Shown here in pieces: positions 18,046 to 25,934 of a stretch of 64,000 nt of DNA. Source of the DNA: an uncultured Mucilaginibacter sp. (GTDB taxonomy: Bacteria > Bacteroidota > Bacteroidia > Sphingobacteriales > Sphingobacteriaceae); the NCBI GenBank assembly GCA_903891475.1, contig CAITEP010000012.1:1-64000 (forward strand). The letters are read 5' to 3'. The number at the start of each line of letters is the position of its first letter. Position 1 is the first letter of the stretch. The notes beneath the pieces were generated by a model. That model was not told where the DNA came from and searched no databases. It worked only from the letters and a program-made list of their open reading frames with translations. The translations under genes and the position numbers were made by a program.

Positions 18046-18522
18046 TTAAAGGGAAATCAATTGTAAAATTTGTTGTAGGTAAAGGGCATCAATATCGTCA
18101 AAATGATTAAGGTATTCGCTATCAACATCCAAAACACCTACCACCTCCTCATCCTTAAAAATAGGTAAAACAATTTCTGATCGTGATAGTGAGCTGCAAG
18201 CAATATGACTGGGGAACTCCTCCACATTATGCACAACCAAAACTTTTTGTTGTTGCCAGGCAGCACCGCAAACCCCTTTGCCCAAGCCAATACGCGTACA
18301 AGCTACCGGACCTTGAAAGGGCCCTAAAACCAGCGCTCCATTTTTCACCAAATAAAAGCCTACCCAAAACCAATTGAACTGTTGTTTGAGTGCCGCGCAT
18401 ACATTAGCCAAATTGGCAATGGCATCAGGCTCACCTTGTACCAGTGCTTCGAGTTGTGGGATGAGCGATTGGTATTGCTCCGCTTTGTTTGTTGAGGTAA
18501 TGATATTTAAATCTTCGGCCAT
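18046..18522 (-). CDS. msrC: Free methionine-(R)-sulfoxide reductase (GAF domain)
   Basis: A GAF-domain protein of 158 residues that reduces free L-methionine-(R)-sulfoxide. The three catalytic cysteines of fRMsr are present with the same spacing as in the E. coli enzyme (C75 in VACTRIG, C85 in KGVCGAA, C109 in HIACSS; gaps of 10 and 24 residues), and the following SEIVLPI strand is conserved. It is the first gene of the packed unit that runs on to the hydrolase, glycosylase, kynureninase and HDAC-like genes. Part of oxidative-stress repair. Confidence 0.93.
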   Translation of the reverse strand: MAEDLNIITSTNKAEQYQSLIPQLEALVQGEPDAIANLANVCAALKQQFNWFWVGFYLVKNGALVLGPFQGPVACTRIGLGKGVCGAAWQQQKVLVVHNVEEFPSHIACSSLSRSEIVLPIFKDEEVVGVLDVDSEYLNHFDDIDALYLQQILQLISL

Positions 18523-18626
18523 GTGGCAAATGTAGTTAAGCTATGTTGAAAGTAAATAAGCAAAATATCATATTTAATGATTTATTTAGATGCCTGCATT
18601 TTACAAAAAAACTAATACACTTTGCC

Positions 18627-18875
18627 ATGAGGATTATTGCCGAATTACCGCACCCCGACTTTAAAATTACCATTATGAACATGAACACTAAATTTATTGT
18701 AAAAATGGAACAAGGAAGCCTGGAACAAACGTATAAGGTTGCGGAGATTGATTTGACCGATGGCGTAAACTCAGTGTTCGAAATACTGGATGAGGAGTTT
18801 TTGAAGACCATTGCCGGACGATTTACCGCCATGAGGAAAGATTTTGGTGATGCCTACTCGAGGTATAACTATTAA
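18627..18875 (+). CDS. Conserved hypothetical protein of Bacteroidetes (82 residues)
   Basis: Short cytoplasmic protein without membrane segments (starts RIIAELPHPDFKITI), with a beta-rich N-terminus and a helical C-terminus ending in SRYNY. The ORF can be extended upstream to 18543, but the ATG at 18627 begins the recognisable conserved part, so that start was chosen. I recall similar small proteins as a conserved Bacteroidetes family without known function. It is divergent from the fRMsr gene, with about 100 bp between the starts. Confidence 0.68.
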   Translation: MRIIAELPHPDFKITIMNMNTKFIVKMEQGSLEQTYKVAEIDLTDGVNSVFEILDEEFLKTIAGRFTAMRKDFGDAYSRYNY

Positions 18876-19173
18876 TTGATATAATTAATATAAATAGCTG
18901 AAAAATAACCAGTTAAATACCTATAAATGGTATTTTCAAAATATTATTTGGTCTTTTTTGTGTTTTTAGATCTCCAAATACCCTATTTACTTCAATTACT
19001 ATTTTATGTAACGTGTATATTACACTGATTTGTAACATTTTAAATACAGGTAAAAAATTTAATTTGGTGAGTTAAAATTGCCAAATAAATGAATTTTGAA
19101 GGTATTTCTTAATGGGTTGGAGTTATTTGGATTTGCTATTAAACACAACAAATGTATTCAATTATTCGATACC

Positions 19174-19857
19174 CTAAAGTAACAAATCGGCTACCAAATT
19201 TGGTACACCTTTGGTGGCCCTCTCCTCTATCTTCACCACAGGGCCGCGCTGATTTACCGAAGGAATATTGGGGTCGATGATGTATTTTGTAACATGGTGA
19301 GGAACATAATTTACCAACCCGGCGGCGGGGTAAACCGCTAAGGAAGAACCTACCAAAATGAAGATTTCGGCAGTAGCGCAAATGTTGGCGGCCTCCGCTA
19401 TCATGGGCACGTCTTCACCAAACCATACCACATGGGCACGTAAAGGTGAGCCTAATTCGCATACTTCATCCATGCCTATTTCCCAACCATTAATAGGATA
19501 AGTGAGGTTTGGGTTGATGCTTGATTGCGAGCGGGTGATGATGCCATGTAGGTGTACCACATTGGTAGAGCCTGCCCGCTCATGCAAATCGTCGATATTT
19601 TGAGTAATGATGGTTACGTCAAATTTTTCTTCCAATTTGGCCAATGCGTAATGAGCTTCATTGGGTTTTGCGTTGAGCACATCCTTTCGGCGCATGTTAT
19701 AAAACTCCTGCACCAGCTTGGGGTTACGTACCCAGGCTTCGGGTGTCGCTACGTCTTCCAATGAATAGTTTTCCCAAAGCCCGTCGCTGTCTCTAAAGGT
19801 TTTTAAGCCACTTTCGGCACTGATGCCTGCACCTGTTAGTATTACTATTTTTTTCAT
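19174..19857 (-). CDS. Sir2-family NAD-dependent protein deacylase, zinc-less type
   Basis: Protein of 227 residues with the sirtuin motifs GAGISAESGLKTFR (9-22), TQNIDDLHERAG (85-96) and VVHLHG (catalytic H104). Sirtuins remove acetyl or longer acyl groups from lysines using NAD+. The region that normally carries two CxxC zinc pairs holds none: only two isolated cysteines exist in the protein. This shortened zinc-less form is known from Bacteroidetes. The gene follows the rearranged 19.9-21.4 kb region on the same strand but is not part of it. Confidence 0.9.
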   Translation of the reverse strand: MKKIVILTGAGISAESGLKTFRDSDGLWENYSLEDVATPEAWVRNPKLVQEFYNMRRKDVLNAKPNEAHYALAKLEEKFDVTIITQNIDDLHERAGSTNVVHLHGIITRSQSSINPNLTYPINGWEIGMDEVCELGSPLRAHVVWFGEDVPMIAEAANICATAEIFILVGSSLAVYPAAGLVNYVPHHVTKYIIDPNIPSVNQRGPVVKIEERATKGVPNLVADLLL

Positions 19858-19882
19858 CCAGTAGCCCAGTAAATTGGTTTAT

Positions 19883-20039
19883 AAATATCCTACAAAAATA
19901 AGCATAAAAAAAGCGGACTAAATGAGTCCGCTCCTATTTTTAAAATGTTTAAAATTAAACTGCCAATTTGCATTGAACCCTCAAAACGCTAACCCTTTTT
20001 TTGAGCCAGTTTAAAACCTCCATATAAAAAAGGGTGCAG
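19883..20039 (-). repeat. Direct repeat copy A: decayed 3' end of a DUF6580 gene plus terminator
   Basis: About 157 bp that align with 21274-21431 (same orientation) over the last 26 codons, the stop codon, the terminator hairpin and a short flank. Identity is high but clearly below 100% by eye, with small indels. In this copy the reading frame is interrupted by a one-base indel in a poly-A run (poly-T on the plus strand near 19994-20002), so the fragment cannot code for the normal tail. It marks one end of an inserted toxin/immunity segment. Confidence 0.8.
19905..19933 (-). terminator. Terminator in repeat copy A
   Basis: Perfect 8-bp stem AGCGGACT (19912-19919) and AGTCCGCT (19925-19932) followed on the minus strand by eight T. 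It is a copy of the terminator at 21297-21328 and now lies downstream of the putative immunity gene, where it could end its transcript. Confidence 0.85.
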
Positions 20040-20212
20040 CGCATTTAATAGTGGGCAGGCTTTGCTTTGCGCTTTGTTACGGTTTTTTAAACTACCTGCA
20101 TTGTAGCCCGAAGTTAGAAACATTCGCACAACGGTTGGGGCAAACTACGAACAATGGGGTTACAAGGCTTCATTTTTTAACTTTATTTGTGTTATTTCGG
20201 CCAAGTGTCACC
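20040..20212. other. Non-coding junction between repeat copy A and the immunity gene
   Basis: 173 bp with no credible coding frame. It contains TTAGAAACATTCG (about 20114-20126), similar to TTAGAAATATTCG at 21089-21101 on the far side of the insert, so both ends of the toxin/immunity segment carry related short sequence. Nothing else is recognised. Confidence 0.4.
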
Positions 20213-20848
20213 TTAGCCGGGCGGAAGGGTATCTAAGACTTTAGTCAGCTTCTCGAATTCCGGCAAATAAAACCCTTTACTAAAATGAATGTAATAGTTG
20301 CGATATTTCTCTAAAAAAAAATTGTAATCAGGGTTTTTAACTAATTTGGCGAGTATAATTCCTAAATTTCCTTCATACTTTAAACCTGAAAAAATACTTG
20401 TTCCGTCTTTTACATTTACGGCTTCGTCCATTTTTTTCAAACTATCATATTCTTTATAAAAGGGCAACGCTATTTCAAGAAATAAACCCTCAATATAATT
20501 CATACATGTTTCAATGTCATTCTCTGAATTTAGGTAACACCTGTATTTTTTACCATCATTTATAAAATCTTCAACTGTAATGCCAAGGGTAGGCGTAGTT
20601 TTGTGATATTTTGGTTCAAAATAAGATGCCTGATGGTAAATATCTTCCACTAAATTTTCCCTTATGAGCATTCCAATATTAATTTCCCACCCCTCATTTC
20701 TGTTTAAAAAAATTAACTGAAATTTATTCCAACCATCTTTTTGCTTTTCGGTAAATTCTGCTAATCGTTTATTTAAAATAAACCCGTACTTTTTAATACG
20801 ATTATGTACTAATTCTAATAATTTATTCTTATTTAATTCCTTACTCAT
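20213..20848 (-). CDS. Putative immunity protein of a polymorphic toxin (orphan)
   Basis: Cytoplasmic protein of 211 residues, charged, helical and beta mixed, without signal peptide or named domain I recognise. Its start is only 7 bp after the stop of a frameshifted toxin C-terminus on the same strand, the usual order in polymorphic toxin systems (toxin tip, then immunity gene). It is AT-rich and flanked by a diverged direct repeat. The gene is intact while the toxin is decayed, as expected for an orphan immunity gene kept for protection. Immunity role is inferred from position. Confidence 0.6.
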   Translation of the reverse strand: MSKELNKNKLLELVHNRIKKYGFILNKRLAEFTEKQKDGWNKFQLIFLNRNEGWEINIGMLIRENLVEDIYHQASYFEPKYHKTTPTLGITVEDFINDGKKYRCYLNSENDIETCMNYIEGLFLEIALPFYKEYDSLKKMDEAVNVKDGTSIFSGLKYEGNLGIILAKLVKNPDYNFFLEKYRNYYIHFSKGFYLPEFEKLTKVLDTLPPG

Positions 20849-20855
20849 CTTTTAA

Positions 20856-21088
20856 TTATTGTGGTCTTACTATATTTACTTTCCTAGGAGGGATTTTTGT
20901 ACCCGCTGGATAACCTTGTGTGGCTCCGTTATTTTCTACTAAAGTAACACCATTATTCTCTATTGCAGGATAGCCGATTTTTGATTTTTTGAAAATCCTG
21001 TAGTTGCTAATGATTTTGCATCTGTTAAAGTTATTCTCCCGTCTTTCGTACTTACCTTGTCCAATCTCACCCTAGGGCCTCCATTTAG
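20856..21088 (-). pseudogene. Frameshifted C-terminal toxin domain (polymorphic toxin remnant)
   Basis: Read on the minus strand, one frame gives GGPRVRLDKVSTKDGRITL then TDAKSLATTGFSKNQK before a stop. Shifting by one base in an A-run (plus strand near 20970-20980) continues with IGYPAIENNGVTLVENNG, then ATQGYPAGTKIPPRKVNIVR and the tail PQ. Together they resemble the C-terminal toxin tips I recall from secreted polymorphic toxins (pattern LTDAKS...NQ..GYP.I...G.....GTKIPP..V.IVRP). No start or secretion domain remains; the upstream frame is closed by a stop at about 21089. A single lost A would explain the shift; a sequencing error is possible but the missing N-terminus is not. Confidence 0.65.
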
Positions 21089-21273
21089 TTAGAAATATTC
21101 GGGCAGTGGTTAGAGGCATTTTACGCAGAACTGGGATTAAGCGTACCAATATACGAACGCTTTGGCGTGTTGTCTTCATGTAGACGCAGCTACAATCTTT
21201 CCTAATACCCGCCATGAAGTTGTTGGTCATAAGACACAACAACGGCTCAGGCGCCGAACACCAACAATGGCAC
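21089..21273. other. Unexplained sequence upstream of the toxin remnant
   Basis: 185 bp without a credible gene (a 74-codon frame here has no protein-like character). It contains an inverted repeat TTGTTGGT (21220-21227) / ACCAACAA (21260-21267) and a GGCGCC palindrome, and is slightly richer in GC than its surroundings. It abuts direct repeat B. It may be the recombination end of the inserted segment. Confidence 0.45.
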
Positions 21274-21431
21274 AAATATCCTACTAAAATAAGCATAAAA
21301 AAAAGCGGACTTTTATGTGAGTCCGCTCCTATTTTTAAGATGCTTAAAATTATACTGCCAATTTATTTTGAATCCGCAAAACGTTAAACCTTTTTTGAGC
21401 CAATTCAAAACCGCTATATAACAGGGTGCAG
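21274..21431 (-). repeat. Direct repeat copy B: intact 3' end of the DUF6580 gene plus terminator
   Basis: Partner of 19883-20039. It contains the last 26 codons and stop of the intact DUF6580 gene (21350-21928), its terminator and a short downstream flank ending at AAATATCCTAC, the outer edge shared with copy A. Confidence 0.8.
21297..21328 (-). terminator. Terminator of the btuB-DUF6580 unit
   Basis: Perfect 8-bp stem AGCGGACT (21304-21311) and AGTCCGCT (21320-21327), followed on the minus strand by eight T. It lies 22 bp after the stop codon of the DUF6580 gene. Confidence 0.88.
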
Positions 21432-21928
21432 AAAACCAAATCGCCATAAATCATATTTTTCTCAAATGGAATTGCCGCGATTAATGATTTTATATATCCG
21501 CTTAAATTATAGGTGTAAGTGGAACCTATAAACCAAGGAAGGTCGGTAATTAGCCAGTGTAAAACAACTCCTATCATGGAAACTAGGAAAACATTGGTAA
21601 CTGTTGTTTTTTTTATCAAGCTTCCAATAAATACCATTAATGCAAAGGTTATGTAAACTGGTATCGAGTCTTGATAAAGCATTACCCAATGAGAAGTTCG
21701 TAAATAATTTATTAACACATCACTGGTAAAAAGCGTTGTTAAAACAACCAAATAGGCCTTCCACTTTTGGGTAAAATAAGTACCACCAAAAAGCGCGATG
21801 GCACCTACAGGGGTAAAGTTGCTAAGCGATGGAAATTTAAAACTTAGGAAACGCCACCCTATGGCAACAACCATCATTAATATTAAAACAATGGTGCGAA
21901 TGTTTATTTTTTGTAACGACATATTCAT
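21350..21928 (-). CDS. DUF6580 family putative membrane transport protein
   Basis: Protein of 192 residues with about five membrane helices. The segment LSNFTPVGAIALFGGTYF (about 35-52) is the hallmark of DUF6580, proteins often found next to B12 receptor genes in Bacteroidetes and thought to take part in transport. It follows btuB by 44 bp and so lies under the cobalamin riboswitch. Starts at 21928 (MNMSLQ) or 21922 (MSLQ) are both possible. The 3' 26 codons exist in a second, broken copy at 19883-20039. Confidence 0.85.
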   Translation of the reverse strand: MNMSLQKINIRTIVLILMMVVAIGWRFLSFKFPSLSNFTPVGAIALFGGTYFTQKWKAYLVVLTTLFTSDVLINYLRTSHWVMLYQDSIPVYITFALMVFIGSLIKKTTVTNVFLVSMIGVVLHWLITDLPWFIGSTYTYNLSGYIKSLIAAIPFEKNMIYGDLVFCTLLYSGFELAQKRFNVLRIQNKLAV

Positions 21929-21972
21929 TTTATAATTTGTAAAAATAGTATTATAATTTCAATTTCAAATCT

Positions 21973-23904
21973 TTAATTTATCGCATATTTAATTCCAGCC
22001 ATAAAGTTAAAACCTCGTGTATTATAACCCAACCAATCGGTATATTTTTCATTGAAAATATTTTTAAAATCGGCAAATATAGAAATATGTTTTGTGGCAT
22101 TATATTGGGTTTGCACGTCAACTAAACTATATGGTTTAAGCGTAATAATGGAGGTTGAATAATCTTGGTTAAATTGTAAATCAGTCCTAGCGCCAGTATA
22201 TTTAAAGTTAAACCCAACCGAAAGAGGCTTAAGCACTTGATAATTAAAATTGACACCAAAAGTATGACTTGGCCTCCGATACAAATTATTTGTTTTGATA
22301 CCGTTTTCATCTGTTAGTGTTCCGGTAACATAAGCCATATAAGCAGAGGCTGTTAACTTTTTGAATTTAAACTTTAAATCGCTTTCAAAACCTTTATCAT
22401 TTTGCTGCTGCCCGTTTTTATAAATAGAGGCATAGGTATTGGGATTAGTATAAAAATAAATTACATCAGATGTATTATTTTTATAAAACACCGTGCTAAA
22501 GTTTAGCGTTGAATTAATGATTTCCCAATCAAAACCGGCTTCATAAGAAGTGGTAGTTTCAGGTTTTAAATTGGTGTTACCATAATTGGAATAAAGCTGG
22601 TATAATGATGGAGACTTAAATGCGGAAGCAAGAGTAGTAAATAATTTAAACTGTTTAAATAAATATAGGGAAGGATTTATGGTGTAAGTGAGATTATTGC
22701 CATACTTGCTATGGTGGTTAAACCTTCCACCTAATTCCATGTGGAAGATATTAGCTTTATAAAACAGGGAGGTGTAAATACTACTTATACTATTTGTGGC
22801 ATCTAAAGTAATCGGACTTTGATAATTATTGTCAAGTCCAGGATTAGGTGCATAACTATAAAATTGATTGGTACCGCTTTTTTTATAATCTACACCGCTT
22901 GTTACATCAAAGTGATCATCAAATTTTAAATTTAAAATCCCCTCCAGGTTAGTTATTTCGCCCCTGTTTTTAGTAGTCGAGCCAACATCAAAATAATTGT
23001 TCCAAATGTTATTCTGATTTAAATTGAATATCAAGGCACCCTTGGTTAATAACAGTTTTGCCCCAATTCCCGCATTTAAAAAAGTATTTTTATAGGTGTA
23101 TCCATTGTTTTCAAAATAGGCATACTCAGGCAAATCTCCATTATTTATTGTGGTTTGGAAATTTCCATTCAATATAATATTTGAACTTAAATGTTGGCTT
23201 ATATTTAGAATTATAGACTTTTGGTGAAAACCATCGTCTTTAAAACCACCATTGCCTGTAGTATCGGTAGCTGCAGGGAAACCTTTGGAATCGGTATCTG
23301 AGAAATTGAAGGCAAGGTCGGTGTTATTTACTTTTCCAATTAAGCTTAAAGCTTCTTTATAAGTATTATAAGTACCCCCACTCAATTGTACGCTTGATAA
23401 TATTCCATTTTTTTCGGCATGCTTTGTAATAATATTAATTACACCAGCAACCGCATCTGAGCCGTATAAGGTAGAGCCTGAACCTTTTAAAATCTCAATC
23501 CGTTCAATTTGATTAAGCGGAAAGGCATTTAAATCATAAGAACCATCCACGGCAGCGGCATTGTTTACCGGGAAACCATCAATCAAAATTAAAGTATTAC
23601 CAGTACTTGCTCCCCTTAAATAAATGGATGAACTTATACCCGGCGCATTGTTAGCACCCGAGAACGTAATACCCGGAACAGTGTTAAGTAGTTCGGGCAA
23701 TGTTTTTCCCTGCCACCGTGAAATTTCCGCATTGGTGATAACCTCTACCACCCTACCAATTTCGGATGTTTTTTTGGGCGACCGAGTGGCGGTAACAATA
23801 ACATCTTTTAGCACTTTACTTGTGTCTTGCGCGTGCGATGGTGTACTAAACCATGCCAGTTGTACAAGCCCTAGGCCTGCGGCAACCATTAATTTTTTTT
23901 TCAT
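21973..23904 (-). CDS. btuB: TonB-dependent outer-membrane receptor for vitamin B12 (BtuB-like)
   Basis: Protein of 643 residues: signal peptide (about 1-25), a TonB box region (KDVIVTATRSP, about 33-43), a plug domain (to about 160, with GNTLILIDGFPVN and GSGSTLYGSDAVAGVINI), then a 22-strand-type barrel ending in a typical terminal strand (FMAGIKYAIN). The cobalamin riboswitch just upstream identifies the substrate group as B12 or related corrinoids. BtuF/BtuCD-type importer genes are not in the window. It is followed by a DUF6580 gene. Confidence 0.95.
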   Translation of the reverse strand: MKKKLMVAAGLGLVQLAWFSTPSHAQDTSKVLKDVIVTATRSPKKTSEIGRVVEVITNAEISRWQGKTLPELLNTVPGITFSGANNAPGISSSIYLRGASTGNTLILIDGFPVNNAAAVDGSYDLNAFPLNQIERIEILKGSGSTLYGSDAVAGVINIITKHAEKNGILSSVQLSGGTYNTYKEALSLIGKVNNTDLAFNFSDTDSKGFPAATDTTGNGGFKDDGFHQKSIILNISQHLSSNIILNGNFQTTINNGDLPEYAYFENNGYTYKNTFLNAGIGAKLLLTKGALIFNLNQNNIWNNYFDVGSTTKNRGEITNLEGILNLKFDDHFDVTSGVDYKKSGTNQFYSYAPNPGLDNNYQSPITLDATNSISSIYTSLFYKANIFHMELGGRFNHHSKYGNNLTYTINPSLYLFKQFKLFTTLASAFKSPSLYQLYSNYGNTNLKPETTTSYEAGFDWEIINSTLNFSTVFYKNNTSDVIYFYTNPNTYASIYKNGQQQNDKGFESDLKFKFKKLTASAYMAYVTGTLTDENGIKTNNLYRRPSHTFGVNFNYQVLKPLSVGFNFKYTGARTDLQFNQDYSTSIITLKPYSLVDVQTQYNATKHISIFADFKNIFNEKYTDWLGYNTRGFNFMAGIKYAIN

Positions 23905-24021
23905 GTTGATGTGAGTTTAAAACTCACAGCAAACAGCAATGAATAATTCGAATGGAAACGAATGATATTGAAAAGTTTCACATCCAAGCTTCAATCCCCG
24001 AAAGCTATGAATAACGTTAAT

Positions 24022-24202
24022 GCTTTGGCAGGTCTTCTGACTCGTTCCCCTTTGTCCGGTCTTCCCAAATGTTTTTTTTACATTTAGTGACCTATTGAAT
24101 GGACGCTGGTTATGGAACTTACAGCTGCGGGACAGTTACGGAATTTCACCGTATTCCCTTTTAATTCCGCGCTAAATAAAAACGTAGAAACCGAAAGCAC
24201 CG
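24022..24202 (-). promoter_or_regulatory. Cobalamin riboswitch upstream of btuB
   Basis: On the minus strand this leader contains the conserved cobalamin riboswitch parts in order: GGTGCT at the 5' edge, GGGAATACGGTGAAATTCCG, the CCCGCAGCTGTAA B12-box region, and AGTCAGAAGACCTGCC near the 3' end, about 117 bp before the btuB start. In this class, binding of adenosylcobalamin represses expression of the downstream uptake genes. It controls btuB and, by read-through, the DUF6580 gene. Confidence 0.95.
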
Positions 24203-24493
24203 CAAATGTACAATTAGATTTGGTTTTGTAAAATGGGATTTCTTGTTCTCTATATAGATTACGATAAAGTTATCTTCCTTTCAAGATTGCTGTGATTTGA
24301 AAAAATTCAAAATAAAAGCTAAAAAAATCAATTCTTTTTAAGGAAAAGAATAGATTTGCACTCATATTTAACATTTTTTAAGAAAAAATACGGATACTAA
24401 TGGCAATCTTTACACGTTTCCTAATTCAAAGGTTTTAAAATAAATATTAAATACAATTTCAAAATAAAAAGCATCAAAAACGCTTTACTACTC
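24203..24493. other. Divergent promoter region between btuB and the 24494 gene
   Basis: 291 bp, very AT-rich, holding the promoters for the B12 leader (minus) and for the outer-membrane protein gene (plus). No clear operator or repeat was recognised. Confidence 0.4.
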
Positions 24494-25243
24494 ATGAAAA
24501 AAATTCTTACTATCTTATTTTCGGTTATTATTTTATTTATCAATTCAAAAGTTAAAGCTCAGGAAACAAATGAACCTATCAGGAGCTATTTATCTCTAAT
24601 AGATGGACTATCTAGACCAATTGGTAATTTTGGTTCATATAACTATTATAATAACAAAGCTGGTTTTGCAAAACCAAATAATGTTGTTGGTTTTGATGGT
24701 TGTGTTTATTTATACAAAAACCTGGGTTTAGGATATAGCCTTACATATCAGGATCAAGGCGAACTTACACAAAATGATGCTGATTTGCTAGCCACCGATT
24801 ACGCCGCAGATTATGTTAAAGCCAGAGTTGCTGTAACCCCAACTAACAACCGATACGTAAACATAAATTTCATGGTTGGCCCCCAATATTCATTTGTTTA
24901 TAAAAGTTTTACATTGGATTTAAAGGGCTCATTAGGTTTTTTGAAAAACATTTCTACTCCAGGAATCGATATTGATTTAAACCCATATTATACTGCAACA
25001 AGTAATTCTGCATTAATTCAGCATCAACTTAGTTCAACAGCTAATACATTTAGTTACGGTGCAAGTGCGGCACTACGTTGGTCATTTAGTGACAATTGGG
25101 ATCTTGGAATAAAAACAGGTTATTTAAAAAGTGCAGGGCCGAATATTCAAAATACCAATACTTTAGAAACAGTTGGGCGTTATGTAACCAATTTACCAAT
25201 GACAATGATTCAAACTACTTTAGGCATAAGCCTGAAGTTTTAA
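24494..25243 (+). CDS. Outer-membrane beta-barrel-like protein, unknown
   Basis: Protein of 249 residues with a signal peptide (about 1-22, ending SKVKAQ) and a mature part of repeated beta strands with the C-terminal signature TTLGISLKF ending in Phe, typical of outer-membrane barrels. No named domain is recognised. It is a single-gene unit, divergent from btuB and ended by a bidirectional terminator. Confidence 0.7.
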   Translation: MKKILTILFSVIILFINSKVKAQETNEPIRSYLSLIDGLSRPIGNFGSYNYYNNKAGFAKPNNVVGFDGCVYLYKNLGLGYSLTYQDQGELTQNDADLLATDYAADYVKARVAVTPTNNRYVNINFMVGPQYSFVYKSFTLDLKGSLGFLKNISTPGIDIDLNPYYTATSNSALIQHQLSSTANTFSYGASAALRWSFSDNWDLGIKTGYLKSAGPNIQNTNTLETVGRYVTNLPMTMIQTTLGISLKF

Positions 25244-25257
25244 TTAGGTACAAATAA

Positions 25258-25309
25258 ACAAAACACCCTGATAAACTTATACAAATTGTTTATCAGGGCG
25301 TTTTGTTTA
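25258..25309. terminator. Bidirectional terminator between convergent genes
   Basis: Stem of about 11 perfect pairs, CCCTGATAAAC (25266-25276) and GTTTATCAGGG (25288-25298), flanked by A-rich and T-rich tracts on both sides. It serves the plus-strand barrel gene and the minus-strand TMEM175 gene. Confidence 0.9.
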
Positions 25310-25328
25310 AAAGGAGTTTGAGCTCCAA

Positions 25329-25904
25329 TTATTTTAAAATTTGCTTTTCAATCCTTTTATCGGGAATAAACCAAATGCAGGCTACTAAAATAAATAGCCC
25401 AATACTAATATTCGTATTTATCCAAGATGCGGCAATTGCTGTGGTATAAATTAAAATAGACAATTTCCCCTTTCTATCATCCCCAATAGCTTTAGCTAAA
25501 ACCGATTCTTTTCCATGATGCTTAATCAACTGAACTATTAAAATAGTATATGCTACGGCGTTCATAATTAACAATATGCCATAAAGGGTTACCGGAAATT
25601 GTGAAAAATGATTTTCACCCATCCATGCGGTAGCAAAAGGTATCAGTGATAACCAGAATAGCAGATGCATATTTGCCCACAAAATGCCACCATTAACGGT
25701 TTTTACGGCTTGCATGGTATGATGATGGTTATTCCAATAAATACCTACAAAAATAAAGCTGATGGCATAACTAAAAGATACGGGCAACAATGGCTCCAAT
25801 GATTTTAAGCTATTACCAGCTGGAATCTTCAATTCCAAAACCATAATAGTTATAATGATGGCAAATACCCCATCGCTAAAAGCTTCTAAACGACCTTTAT
25901 TCAT
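25329..25904 (-). CDS. TMEM175 (DUF1211) family membrane protein
   Basis: Protein of 191 residues with six predicted membrane helices and the family signature FSDGVFAIIIT at residues 9-19, part of the K+ filter helix in TMEM175-type channels. Bacterial members form potassium-permeable channels of weak selectivity. It is the last gene of the 25.3-32.1 kb run, 30 bp after the PQQ dehydrogenase gene, perhaps only by read-through. Confidence 0.9.
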   Translation of the reverse strand: MNKGRLEAFSDGVFAIIITIMVLELKIPAGNSLKSLEPLLPVSFSYAISFIFVGIYWNNHHHTMQAVKTVNGGILWANMHLLFWLSLIPFATAWMGENHFSQFPVTLYGILLIMNAVAYTILIVQLIKHHGKESVLAKAIGDDRKGKLSILIYTTAIAASWINTNISIGLFILVACIWFIPDKRIEKQILK

Positions 25905-25934
25905 AAATTTAAATTTTAAATATGGAATAGATTA

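Noticed and set aside
19013..19025. GTGTATATTACAC inverted repeat as operator
   Set aside because: Short, in the gap between convergent genes and not near any promoter; likely chance in AT-rich DNA.
19139..19381. 80-codon minus-strand frame
   Set aside because: Shadow of the sirtuin gene in another frame.
21089..21273. Integron attC site
   Set aside because: Inverted repeats are present but the required core pair (GTTRRRY and RYYYAAC) was not found in the right arrangement, and no integrase is nearby.
21072..21296. 74-codon minus-strand frame
   Set aside because: Crosses the toxin remnant junction and the direct repeat in an unrelated frame; composition is not protein-like.
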